The notes: generated by a model from the letters alone, not told the origin. Shown: positions 56,551 through 64,000, numbered from the stretch's first letter. The stretch is DNA of 64,000 nt from Tetraselmis striata (GCA_006384855.1 VCJN01001313.1:1-64000), one strand, 5' to 3'. A program made the numbers and translations.

Positions 56551-57850
56551 TGAGCAACCTGTGAGCCCAATGAGGGCATTATGAGCCACTGGAGAATAAT
56601 TGAGAGAGTCTGGGTTCCGGAACGCCTTCCCTGTGTCACCACGAGCTTTTTCTACCTGGAAATGATATGGCAGCCCTGGAGAACCCTTCACCCACCAAGC
56701 CTGCTGGTCAACCTCTACAAATCGGTCATGCATCCACTCATGCTGCCGAGGTGCACTCACGGAACGAGTTATCAGCTTTTTGCTGCGCTGTGTTGCGCAC
56801 ACTGCGGACTAGCATTGCTGTGATAATGGATGGCAACTCACCAAGATAGATGTTTTAGATGACGTTATTTATATGTTAGAGCGAACGAAACGAAGCACCA
56901 CCAAAGCTACTTTAGCTTGTAGTCTGCCCGCCTCATGGCGTTTTTCTCTGCGCACATTGTAGAAGTGAGCGCATGCACATGGTCACGCCTGGGGTTGACT
57001 GTGAAAATCGGGACGACCTTACATCAGACACCTTCAGAACATCATACACAATATCGCAGAATCGTTTTGAGATACCCCGTCAGCCTCGACATCCTAGATA
57101 GAACTTATGGATTTGGTTCAACACATCATTTTTCTGTCAAGCCTAAACACACACCTTAAAAAACATCCATCCGGTGCATGGCGTTTGTGTTTGCCACCCA
57201 TTTGTTGGCGTTGTGCCGCTCGCTGTTTTGTCATCATTTGATGTCGTTGCAGCAAATTTATCTTATCATTGCACCAGCAGAACCAAAGCATAATGGAAAC
57301 TGCCAGCAGGGTCAATGCCCTTTCGTTCTCTCATTGGACAACATGCCAAAATGCTGACCGAATGCTGACTAAAATTGTCAATGAGATGAGCCTGGGCCCT
57401 TTAGCAGTACTGCCGGAGTATTTACCATTGTGTATACTAGTCTGTTAGTGCCGGTGCACTGCCACTGTTGGGATGCTGGACACACCATTATACCGTAGGG
57501 CAAGCACGACATAACAATGTATATACTGGCGTGTATTTGGTGGCAGAGCCTTTAAATATAGCGGTGGCTGCCTGTATTTGAGTACGCTCTGTGACAGGCT
57601 GCTCCTGAGCTGTACGACTCTGCTTCAGCCAAGAAGACTACCCGGGTACTGATGACTGATGATTAGATCGCACGCGGATACGGCAGACGCTAAGGATTAC
57701 GGAGGATGCCGCCTGGATGAATATTAGAAAGGAAAAGCCCCTATGGTATGTTGGAGGAACATACGTGAGATCCGATGGGACACCACACAACAGGACACCT
57801 GCTGATGAGAAATTAGCTTCACATTTCACATATTTGATGTAGCGAGTATG
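56551..57850. other. Intergenic region between the kinase gene and the viral segment
   Basis: The stretch is moderately AT-rich and without convincing coding sequence. The 3' UTR of the kinase presumably occupies its left end. No long inverted repeat was recognised here. Confidence 0.5.
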
Positions 57851-57851
57851 A

Positions 57852-58026
57852 GGGGGTGTTTTGGGTCAAGAATTCGCTTCGCTCATTCCCGACCACAAAA
57901 CGCCCCCACAAAGCCGCCGACCAGTATTAAAAATAATTAAGCCGGGTCCCTACTTGGAGATTTTTGGGTCAAGCGCGGAAATACGAGTACCCTGTGCGGG
58001 CCTACTTGGGGATTTCTTGGTCAAAG
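57852..58026. repeat. Hairpin and direct repeats at the edge of the viral segment
   Basis: GGGGGTGTTTTGGGTC at 57852-57867 pairs, with small mismatches, with GACCACAAAACGCCCCC at 57891-57907. CCTACTTGGAGATTTTTGGG and CCTACTTGGGGATTTCTTGG (near 57948 and 58003) are direct repeats, each followed by GTCAA. The region borders the leftmost viral gene and may be part of the viral terminus. Confidence 0.6.
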
Positions 58027-59265
58027 GAATACAATCTCATCTACAAAAGCTCTGCTATTCTCTTGTTGTGTCACGTACAATCGGTAGTGTGAATACGAGC
58101 CTGGGTTTGTGATTGTCCCTTGAAAAACATAAGAATCGTCACCGGCTCGGCGATCGCTATCGAAATCGGCTTGGTAAAGCGTGTTAATGGCCTTATCAAC
58201 CGCGGGAATGGTTGTATACATCATGTTGGTAAAAGTTGATAGAACCGTCCAGTTTGTACCATCGTTGCTCCCTTCAATGTTGCAGCCCAAAACCTTCCAA
58301 GTATCGTATCCTTGAGTGACCCAAATCCGTACGGTGTTTGCGGTGGCTGCCGCGGGCATTTGAATAGCTACATATTGCGGTGATTCAGTATCTTTCGCTG
58401 CGGACCAACCCCCTTTGTAAGAACCGCCCACTCGACTGAAAGCGTACCAACATGCATAGTTCTCGTCTAATTGCGAACTTTGTGTGACTGTGTAGCCTTG
58501 ATCGGAGGCGGCTGTGAGGGCGGGAATGATCCGGTAAGGCTCATACAAAACCAACTCGACGATACTTATAACGGTGCTTGCGTTAGAACTCATCCAGGTG
58601 AAAAATATCGAGTAGTCGGTTGCCGATTGTGTGTTCTCGAAAAACAGATCGAAGTAATCGTTGCGGAGGCTGGCAGCACCGGGATTAGTTGTCCCCACCT
58701 GGAAATCGCTAGCTTGTAGCACCTTACTCCCAAGCACAGCTCCACCCCTAGAAAAGGAAACTAAACCGGGGAAGCTATGCGGGAGACCTGTCGATATGTT
58801 TCGCGCAGAATACAAACGAAATCCTACGATTCGCTTAGGCGTGCTGAGCGTAAAAGTGATTGTAACATGGTTGCTATCACGGCTAGCATAAACGTCATCG
58901 ACCCAGCCGTATTGCCCGTCGAATATATAGCTTGCGCTAAAATCCGGCGAGAACGTTGGATTGGTCGATGTGACAGTCGCCAACGATCCATCGATCTCAA
59001 CCACATCATTGGTGGTGTGGCTACCTAGGGGCTGAATCCGGGAACTGTTTCCATCTCCATCTATTATTTCAACCCAAAACCAGTAAGTCGTTCCAGGCTT
59101 TAAACCGGTAACCGATTTGAGCCCGTTATCGTAATCGTAGCTCACACCGGGCTCGATAGTGCTGGTCGCGGTACCTATGAAGTCCGATGTCACCGTTGTG
59201 TAAGACGCGACAGGTGTGTTGTTTGTTGTGTTTTGGTACAACCTTATTTCTGAAACACCGCTCAT
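58021..59265 (-). CDS. Fibronectin III / discoidin-domain surface protein of the virus
   Basis: This is an uninterrupted 414-residue protein. Residues about 1-85 form a fibronectin type III-like domain (LKPGTTYWFWVEIIDGDGNS). About 95-235 and 250-414 are beta-sandwich domains of the F5/8C (discoidin, carbohydrate-binding) kind, the second showing GWSAAKDTESPQYVAIQMP and GCNIEGSNDGTNWTVL. There is no signal peptide or membrane segment. Sugar-binding beta domains at the end of a capsid gene cluster fit a receptor-binding spike or fibre, which is inferred from architecture and position. The upstream sequence is AT-rich (AAATACAATATG). Confidence 0.75.
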   Translation of the reverse strand: MSGVSEIRLYQNTTNNTPVASYTTVTSDFIGTATSTIEPGVSYDYDNGLKSVTGLKPGTTYWFWVEIIDGDGNSSRIQPLGSHTTNDVVEIDGSLATVTSTNPTFSPDFSASYIFDGQYGWVDDVYASRDSNHVTITFTLSTPKRIVGFRLYSARNISTGLPHSFPGLVSFSRGGAVLGSKVLQASDFQVGTTNPGAASLRNDYFDLFFENTQSATDYSIFFTWMSSNASTVISIVELVLYEPYRIIPALTAASDQGYTVTQSSQLDENYACWYAFSRVGGSYKGGWSAAKDTESPQYVAIQMPAAATANTVRIWVTQGYDTWKVLGCNIEGSNDGTNWTVLSTFTNMMYTTIPAVDKAINTLYQADFDSDRRAGDDSYVFQGTITNPGSYSHYRLYVTQQENSRAFVDEIVFL

Positions 59266-59280
59266 ATTGTATTTAAATCA

Positions 59281-59706
59281 TCAAATTAACATAATCGACC
59301 GGGCACCGGTGGGGCGCTGTCTTCCAGCCTCGTGATCTCCGAGCCCACGTGTGATGAAATCTGATATGTCCCGAAACACACCGTCATTCAGATTTCTGGA
59401 CAAAAATGTTTCCATATTTATTTCCCTGACAAGCTCCGAGTAGCGTGTTGAAATTTCATCGTGTTTGTTGTATCTTTCGGCCCACCCCATTGCCGCGGCC
59501 AAGCTTGATACCGCGCCTGCGCATAACGAAAGACATCCAGATGCTACGACGACCACCTCTATTTTACCGGCAGGCTTCACGCCGAACGAAATATTTAAGC
59601 AACCAACGAACAAGGTTATTACCAAGTTTAAACAAACAGACATGTCGTGTCGAAATTTGAAAAACCGAAACGCCTTTGAGTGACAACGTTTTTGTTTGAT
59701 GCCCAT
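59281..59706 (-). CDS. Two-transmembrane protein resembling SLATT-type effectors
   Basis: The ATG at 59706 gives 141 residues. An upstream in-frame extension to 59787 lacks an ATG. Two hydrophobic segments lie at about 23-43 (VCLNLVITLFVGCLNISFGV) and 50-73 (VVVVASGCLSLCAGAVSSLA). A charged amphipathic helix follows immediately (AERYNKHDEISTRYSELVRE). This layout, two membrane helices followed by a helix with 'Y..L..EI', is that of SLATT domains, which are pore-forming effectors in bacterial conflict systems and also occur in eukaryotic viruses. The match is by pattern only. A holin- or membrane-remodelling role is an alternative. It sits between the penton-like gene and the surface protein gene. 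Confidence 0.5.
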   Translation of the reverse strand: MGIKQKRCHSKAFRFFKFRHDMSVCLNLVITLFVGCLNISFGVKPAGKIEVVVVASGCLSLCAGAVSSLAAAMGWAERYNKHDEISTRYSELVREINMETFLSRNLNDGVFRDISDFITRGLGDHEAGRQRPTGARSIMLI

Positions 59707-59840
59707 CTCACGCCGACGATTAAGGAGCGGATTATCAATTTCGATACTGCTCGTACTAAACGATACAATTAAGTTATATAGATACAATTATATACACACG
59801 TACAATTATATACAATCAACTATATAGATACAATTAAGCC
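59707..59840. promoter_or_regulatory. AT-rich spacer with short direct repeats between viral genes
   Basis: TATATAGATACAATTA occurs at about 59776 and 59821, and ACAATTATATACA occurs twice between them. The stop of the upstream gene falls inside it. It is the only sizeable AT-rich spacer within the capsid block, so it may hold the promoter of the two-transmembrane gene and a termination signal for the gene before it. Confidence 0.45.
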
Positions 59841-60381
59841 ACAAATGATAGAAGCTTTGGGCAATTGGCCTCTCTGGCTCGTCCGTCCAAAACACAAGGC
59901 TGAAACTGAAATCCTCGTTATCAAACGGTCTGAAAAGGAATATCTCGCGGGACGTGGGGGTATGTGTGTGGAAAAGTCTGAACTGAAGCTCTCCCAGGGT
60001 CGCCAGTTGGTCGCCCAGGGTTATACCACCACAGCTTGTCGATTGGAGGTATGGCGTGTCGGCCATTACCCCGTAATAAGCCGTCTGGCGAGCCGAGGGC
60101 AGGAGGGCCAAGATGGGGTCCTTGTTACCATGATTCCAAGCTTTGTGTGTGTTGATCGCCGGAAACGACAAGCACGACAGAAGGACTGATAGCGACCGCT
60201 GAGTGTTTTGTTCGTAAGAAGCTCCTATTGATGAGCCAACGACCGGCGTTATCCATTCAACACCGAAGCGCACCAGTTTACCGGCAAACTCGTTGAGACG
60301 ACCCCGCCCCATATCAAACGCAAAGTCGTACATCTCCCCGCGAGACCGGTCCGCTGAATTTACAAGGATGCGGCTTATCAT
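59806..60381 (-). CDS. Probable minor capsid (penton) protein
   Basis: 191 residues, starting 13 bp after the major capsid stop with ATG at 60381. The N-terminus reads ILVNSADRSRGEMYDFAFDM, and the next part has FAGKLVRFGVEWITPVVG. The pattern 'SxDRxxGxxxDFxxxL...V.L..V...P' is typical of the single jelly-roll minor capsid proteins of polinton-like viruses and virophages. Position next to the major capsid gene supports this. The C-terminal end (FYHLWLNCIYIVDCI) enters AT-rich DNA and may not be the original end. Confidence is moderate because similarity was judged by eye. Confidence 0.55.
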   Translation of the reverse strand: MISRILVNSADRSRGEMYDFAFDMGRGRLNEFAGKLVRFGVEWITPVVGSSIGASYEQNTQRSLSVLLSCLSFPAINTHKAWNHGNKDPILALLPSARQTAYYGVMADTPYLQSTSCGGITLGDQLATLGELQFRLFHTHTPTSREIFLFRPFDNEDFSFSLVFWTDEPERPIAQSFYHLWLNCIYIVDCI

Positions 60382-60394
60382 TTATGTATTCCAC

Positions 60395-61627
60395 CTAAAA
60401 AACCGTCTGGGCCATACCGCTAGGGTCAATGAAGAGGATCGCGTCCTGATGAGTGAAAGTATCGATACGGAGAGCCGCGGTAAGAGTTGCCGCGAACTGA
60501 GCCTTTAGGTAAATGGTGGATGTGCTCACATCTACACCACTCTCGGAAACCATGCTCTTGTGGGATTGGGTCTCGAGTTCCTGGGCCAAAATGTAGGTTC
60601 CCTCACTCGCCACCCATGTCTCTTTTTTGATCTGCCCGTGGTGGTCTAGAGAGCCGAAAGCATGGAAAGCCTTCTGAAGCTCAACGAACGCCTCAGCATT
60701 TGAATCAACAGGTTTCTGAGGACTCAGTTGACCACCAACGTCATAATGCCAACGACCCGCATCCCCGAAGGGATTGGTGCGTGTGGAGGCGTATTTCTTA
60801 GTGCCTTTACCTACATTATCTTGCAAACGGAAGATACTGAATATCGTCTTCAATGAACGGTAATTGCCAGAGATAAGTGTATTGATTAGCGCAGAGCCGC
60901 TCTCGACGCTCGAGGCGTGGTTACTAAAGGTGGTCATGGGGATACGGTAGCCACCCGCATTCGCCTGGGAAATAGCGTTGGCCACAGAACCATCCAGCTT
61001 GATCATTTCCGCGCAAAACTCGACGTCAGTCACATCCCAAGAGCGGGTTGCGGTCGACACATGGGCGTCCTCATTCGAAGCGAGGGTAAGATTCAGTCGA
61101 AGATGGTTCCGTACCATATCACCGACGGGGAGGTACTTATGCTGCATAGTTCCGAGTACGCCAGACACAAGGGGGAGACACACTGTTATAGCAGCGCTTC
61201 CGGCAATTGTCGCGCCAGTACGGGAACTAGCAGCCCTGCCCTCGGTGACACTACCCCCAAAGGGCTAGTATTGCTGAGTATTACCCTGAGAATCCTCTAG
61301 CAGGGCCACCAGCGCCGGACATTGGTCAATGTATTCCAACACGTTGCTACCATAAACAATCTCCAGCAGACGGATAACCGAGTGGGCGGAGTTGTCCAAG
61401 ACCATGCTATTACCGGCAGTTTCATCCTTATTGCGGATCTTGAATTTGAGGTGCGACTGCTTCGTGTTGAGATACTCCCCCTTGTTGCCGCACGGGACAG
61501 CAAGCTGGATGGTATCGCCAGGTTTGAAATCGCGCCCGTTAATAGGAGGAGTGTTGTGGCGGTACTTCGTCGCCGAAACGGCCCGAGGTTTTGCTGCGTA
61601 CACGAAAGAGTCCGAAAGTCCGCTCAT
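60395..61627 (-). pseudogene. Polinton-like virus major capsid protein, interrupted by an in-frame TAG
   Basis: Two minus ORFs in the same frame (61627-61265 and on to 60395) are separated by one TAG at 61267-61265. The first begins MSGLSDSFVYAAKPRAVSAT and includes LNTKQSHLKFKIRN and IRLLEIVYGSNVLEYID, matching the N-terminal jelly roll of polinton-like virus capsid proteins. The second contains LQDNVGKGTKKYASTRTNPF and ends ILFIDPSGMAQTVF. Total length is about 409 codons. Three neighbouring ORFs, including this gene's own true end, stop with TAG, so TAG is not reassigned here and the internal stop probably inactivates the gene. Upstream is AATCAAAACC just before ATG. Confidence 0.85.
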
Positions 61628-61654
61628 GGTTTTGATTCATACTTACAAAAAGTT

Positions 61655-61987
61655 TTAACTGCCTCGCTCTAGAGGGGAACCTCGCCCCTTGATCGATCGA
61701 TAGGCATCCTTTACAGCACCGGCCCCGGCTTTAGCGCCGGCGACGTCGACCCCCTTCCCAGCGAGAGCATTTTCTACCACGCCAGCGAGCGTTCCGACAC
61801 CTTTAGCCGCGGCACCCACGGAACTAGCTAGATCGGCGGCATGGGCCCCGATAAATGGGATGTGTTCTAAGACGGGGGTCGCTCCAAGCAAGAAATTGCC
61901 GACCTTATTTCCGGCCGTGCGTATTCCGTGAGAGACTTTGGTCCCGAAGCTGCGGAGAGAGCGCCCGAATTTTGAGAAGAAGCTCAT
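61655..61987 (-). CDS. Small Gly/Ala-rich amphipathic virion protein (pVI-like)
   Basis: 110 residues from the ATG at 61987. A basic amphipathic N-terminal helix (MSFFSKFGRSLRSFGTKVSH) is followed by Ala/Gly-rich hydrophobic segments (LASSVGAAAKGVGTLAGVVE). Polintons and adenoviruses place a membrane-active or cementing protein of this character near the capsid gene, and this fits by composition and position. The spacer before the ATG reads GTATCAAAAC, close to the motif before the capsid gene. No catalytic domain. Confidence 0.6.
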   Translation of the reverse strand: MSFFSKFGRSLRSFGTKVSHGIRTAGNKVGNFLLGATPVLEHIPFIGAHAADLASSVGAAAKGVGTLAGVVENALAGKGVDVAGAKAGAGAVKDAYRSIKGRGSPLERGS

Positions 61988-62027
61988 GTTTTGATACGAG
62001 ATCACAAAATATGATTAACGCATCGCT

Positions 62028-62207
62028 TCACCTCCTTGCAGCTGCAAGCCGTGCGCGTAGCTCTTCTACATCAACCCCATCATCAACATAACCGATTGCA
62101 TTTGCAATACGTTCGCGGAGTTCTTGTATACTACCTCTCTTTGATAACACCAGCTTGGTCAATTTAACTTTCGCTTCATCACGACTCAGGAAAAAAGGAT
62201 TTTGCAT
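62028..62207 (-). CDS. Small helical viral protein
   Basis: 59 residues from the ATG at 62207, which overlaps the 3' end of the gene upstream (stop at 62179). The sequence MQNPFFLSRDEAKVKLTKLV and the C-terminal VDVEELRARLAAARR form charged helices. No family is recognised. The overlap suggests translational coupling or a shared transcript. Confidence 0.6.
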   Translation of the reverse strand: MQNPFFLSRDEAKVKLTKLVLSKRGSIQELRERIANAIGYVDDGVDVEELRARLAAARR

Positions 62208-62640
62208 AAACCCCGGTATCACGTGTGGAAGGAATCGGTGCGGTGGCACCGTCCCTCACTAAGCGCGAGCGCTCGGCCGACCCGCCTAGGGTATGCCCCT
62301 CCGTACTGAGCCCCAAGGGAACTCCAGTATTTTGCGGCGTCGATATTGGCTCCAGCGGCCTCGTTCCGAAGCCGTTATCAATGTTGACGGGTGAATAGCT
62401 TGAGTAGCCCTTTTCGAACGGGATAAACGGTGCCTCGGGGTCCTGGGGATTACCGCTCCCGCTTATTCCTGATTGAACCACGTTTACTCGCACGGTCTGC
62501 GTTGTATTACCTCTACGTGCCCGGGGTCTGCGGGCGGTCGGCTTCTTCTTGGGAGCTTTCTTTGCAGGTTTCTTCGATTCTTTATTAGTCCTCGGCGAGC
62601 CTTCAGCAGCGAAACGCTCGCTACGCTTTGCCTTCGGCAT
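62179..62640 (-). CDS. Basic core-like viral protein
   Basis: 153 residues. The N-terminal third is Lys/Arg/Pro-rich (KKPAKKAPKKKPTARRPRAR), suited to binding packaged DNA. The rest is Pro/Gly/Ser-rich and probably disordered (SPVNIDNGFGTRPLEPISTP). It overlaps the last 20 bp of the packaging ATPase gene. A virion core or DNA-condensing role is inferred from composition and position. No homolog is named. Confidence 0.6.
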   Translation of the reverse strand: MPKAKRSERFAAEGSPRTNKESKKPAKKAPKKKPTARRPRARRGNTTQTVRVNVVQSGISGSGNPQDPEAPFIPFEKGYSSYSPVNIDNGFGTRPLEPISTPQNTGVPLGLSTEGHTLGGSAERSRLVRDGATAPIPSTRDTGVYAKSFFPES

Positions 62641-63349
62641 GGCTCTTTATTAAATCAAACCGCTTATAAAATTTTGTTTGCTCGACGTCTGCAAAAAGGA
62701 AAGAGTATTGGGAGTCAAAAACAAAGCGCATGAGCCGCTCCGCCTCTGATTTGTCCATAGATATCAGCTCTTCGAAAATTGCGGCATATTCCTTTTTGTT
62801 TCTCGGTTTTAACATGGCGAAATGAGACAACGTTTTGCGTATGGAAAGAGGCATTGCGATATACGACTGTACTAGAACTATTATAGAAAGGCGGTAGTGC
62901 CGGCGGTTGTATATAAGATCCTTGAGCTCACGTTGAATATCGGCGTCTTTTAACGCTACGGTTACGTCGTCTAGGATAAGTAGAGAGCTCTTTTTGTCCG
63001 CCGCCGAGGCCTTAACAGAAGCGGTTATGTTTTCTAGACTATTATAGTCTAGCTCGTCATGCATACGCTCATGACCTTCAAATGGGTTGTTTTTTAGGCT
63101 AGCCACGGAGTGAGATGGCATGACGACGTGTACATGATGAAACGCCTTGCAATATGCATTCCTGCTCGTGAGGAGGTTGATCATGAGCGACGTTTTACCG
63201 CTCCCGGCCGATCCAATGATCGCCATGAAAAATGGCCGGCACGGAAGTGGTTTCTCGATTTGCTTCGATATCGGTTTGTCGCATAAGAATTCCGGTGGGT
63301 TAAGCTTGAACGCAGACCTCTTGGCTATTTCGAATTCTTTTTTCGGCAT
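62621..63349 (-). CDS. FtsK/HerA-type genome packaging ATPase (A32-like)
   Basis: 242 residues. Walker A GSAGSGKTS is at 46-54 and Walker B LLILDDV at 123-129, with a downstream VQSY (160-163) in the position of the sensor Gln seen in A32-like ATPases. Length and motif spacing fit polinton/virophage packaging ATPases, which drive DNA into preformed capsids. The start overlaps the 71-residue gene upstream, and the 3' end (TAG) overlaps the basic protein gene. All key residues are intact. Confidence 0.9.
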   Translation of the reverse strand: MPKKEFEIAKRSAFKLNPPEFLCDKPISKQIEKPLPCRPFFMAIIGSAGSGKTSLMINLLTSRNAYCKAFHHVHVVMPSHSVASLKNNPFEGHERMHDELDYNSLENITASVKASAADKKSSLLILDDVTVALKDADIQRELKDLIYNRRHYRLSIIVLVQSYIAMPLSIRKTLSHFAMLKPRNKKEYAAIFEELISMDKSEAERLMRFVFDSQYSFLFADVEQTKFYKRFDLIKSHAEGKA

Positions 63350-63540
63350 TGCTTTTTCATCTTACTTTTGATTTCCTTAGCACCCGCCTCCGCCCAACAC
63401 TGAATCTCGAGAAGCTCACATTGCTCAGGCGTAAATCCTGGGTAGTTTGCCGCCCACCAATCACGCTTACCGTAATTAGGTTCGCGTAGCAGCAAAAAAT
63501 CGGTGTCACTAATCTCAGGCTTGGTCTGTTTGTCATTCAT
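63325..63540 (-). CDS. Small viral protein upstream of the packaging ATPase
   Basis: 71 residues from the ATG at 63540: an acidic N-terminus (KPEISDTDFLLLREPNYGKR), then WWAANYPGFTPEQCELLEIQ and a basic tail KSKMKKQCRKKNSK. It overlaps the ATPase start by 25 bp. No known family. The Cys/Trp content and basic tail would suit a DNA- or protein-binding role, not shown. Confidence 0.6.
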   Translation of the reverse strand: MNDKQTKPEISDTDFLLLREPNYGKRDWWAANYPGFTPEQCELLEIQCWAEAGAKEIKSKMKKQCRKKNSK

Positions 63541-63572
63541 TTTTCTATTATAGATAGAAAAAGCATGAACCC
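63541..63572. promoter_or_regulatory. Divergent promoter region with inverted repeat
   Basis: The 32-bp gap between divergent ATGs contains TTTCTATTATAGATAGAAA, an inverted repeat with 7-bp arms and a TATAG core. It is placed to serve both the leftward capsid/packaging block and the rightward gene. Confidence 0.5.
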
Positions 63573-63974
63573 ATGGACGATAGCATGGAACAGCCTGGTA
63601 GCCTTCGGAATGATGACGTACTTGAGCGAGTGTCTAGCTCGACAAAGTCTGCTGAAGGCTCGAGCGATGAACAACAACCGGAAGAAAGAGGAGTAACTAA
63701 GCGACCAGCAAGCAGTCGGCAGTCCGAACATTTGCAACAAGCTCGTCGAGAAAAGAGTGAAAAACGATTGCTAATGGAAAGGCTTTATGCCGAGCACATG
63801 GCTCCCAAACCACAGGCAAAGCGCAGCGAGCCTTCAGCAGCCTTCGGCGAGCGTTTCGCTACTGGGGCTGTGACAAAGCCGAAGCGTGCTAGAGCGCGCA
63901 AGCCTGCGGCTCCCCCGGTAGAGGAAGTAGAAGAGCCAAAGGCTACTGATCAGTTTCAATTCGTGATATACTAA
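63573..63974 (+). CDS. Hypothetical disordered, charged viral protein
   Basis: 133 residues, the only plus-strand gene in the viral segment. It is low-complexity and charged throughout. An acidic Ser-rich start is followed by a helical ARREKSEKRLLMERLYAEHM, an Ala/Lys/Arg/Pro-rich stretch (TKPKRARARKPAAPPVEEVE) and FQFVIY at the end. It resembles in composition the basic protein at 62179-62640 (both contain AKRSE and ERFA-type words). No domain is recognised. Confidence 0.6.
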   Translation: MDDSMEQPGSLRNDDVLERVSSSTKSAEGSSDEQQPEERGVTKRPASSRQSEHLQQARREKSEKRLLMERLYAEHMAPKPQAKRSEPSAAFGERFATGAVTKPKRARARKPAAPPVEEVEEPKATDQFQFVIY

Positions 63975-64000
63975 TCAAATGTTGCAGCAATTGTTTCTCG

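Larger units (their letters stand above)
57850..64000 (-). mobile_element. Endogenous polinton-like virus, morphogenesis half
   Basis: Nine closely packed genes lie here with short or overlapping spacers, eight on the minus strand. The set (packaging ATPase, major capsid protein, probable penton, pVI-like small protein, basic protein, domain-rich surface protein) is that of polinton-like viruses/virophages. The segment lacks the poly(G) tracts of the rest of the window and is more AT-rich between genes. No polymerase, primase-helicase, integrase or protease is visible; these may lie to the right of the window. The left border is tentative. The capsid gene has a nonsense codon, so this copy is likely inactive. 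Confidence 0.85.

Noticed and set aside
61265-61267. TAG recoded as an amino acid in the virus
   Set aside because: The capsid gene itself, the ATPase gene and the 71-residue gene all end in TAG, so a simple nonsense mutation is more likely.

Overview
This is a repeat-rich stretch of nuclear DNA from a eukaryote, most likely an alga. The signs are one intron-bearing CAMK-type protein kinase gene with GT-AG introns, tRNA-derived SINEs, non-LTR and LTR retrotransposons, PIF/Harbinger and MULE-like DNA elements, satellites with higher-order structure, many long poly(G)/poly(C) tracts, and an integrated polinton-like virus (PLV). The species cannot be named from sequence alone. No rRNA gene, canonical tRNA gene or CRISPR array was found.

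Layout. 1-4.1 kb holds two non-LTR retrotransposon copies on the minus strand (one with recognisable endonuclease and reverse-transcriptase motifs) and two tRNA-SINE copies, one with clear target-site duplications. 4.1-10.6 kb holds decayed transposon genes, including a PIF/Harbinger transposase relic at 9571-10560. 11.1-12.15 kb is a third SINE copy split by a MULE-like element with a 9-bp target duplication. 14.1-17.2 kb is a non-autonomous Ty1/Copia-like LTR element whose primer-binding site matches the initiator-tRNA half-molecule type. 19-24 kb is a run of unrelated tandem arrays (596, 30, about 187 and 247 bp units). 24.6-25.1 kb holds a Ulp1-like protease fragment. 25.7-38.3 kb is a satellite field with a near-perfect 3457-bp higher-order duplication. 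It is interrupted by a 1971-bp Harbinger-type element with perfect 32-bp TIRs and by a 5'-truncated LINE with a poly(A) tail and an 8-bp target duplication. 41.0-42.2 kb is an internally deleted Ty3/Gypsy element with nearly identical LTRs. 42.5-44.2 kb is a broken tyrosine-recombinase gene of DIRS/Crypton type. 44.2-46.2 kb has two inverted-repeat elements. 46-55 kb is mostly featureless apart from weak ORFs and poly(G) tracts.

55.2-56.55 kb is the clearest host gene, a 310-residue kinase in three exons. From about 57.9 kb to the end lies a compact, poly(G)-free viral segment, almost all on the minus strand. It encodes an FtsK/HerA-type packaging ATPase, a basic core-like protein, a small Gly/Ala-rich pVI-like protein, the major capsid protein, a probable minor capsid (penton) protein, a two-transmembrane protein resembling SLATT-type effectors, and a large fibronectin/discoidin-domain protein likely to be a surface or attachment protein. 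The capsid gene has an in-frame TAG stop after 120 codons, so this copy is probably an inactivated endogenous virus. The replication half would lie to the right, outside the window.
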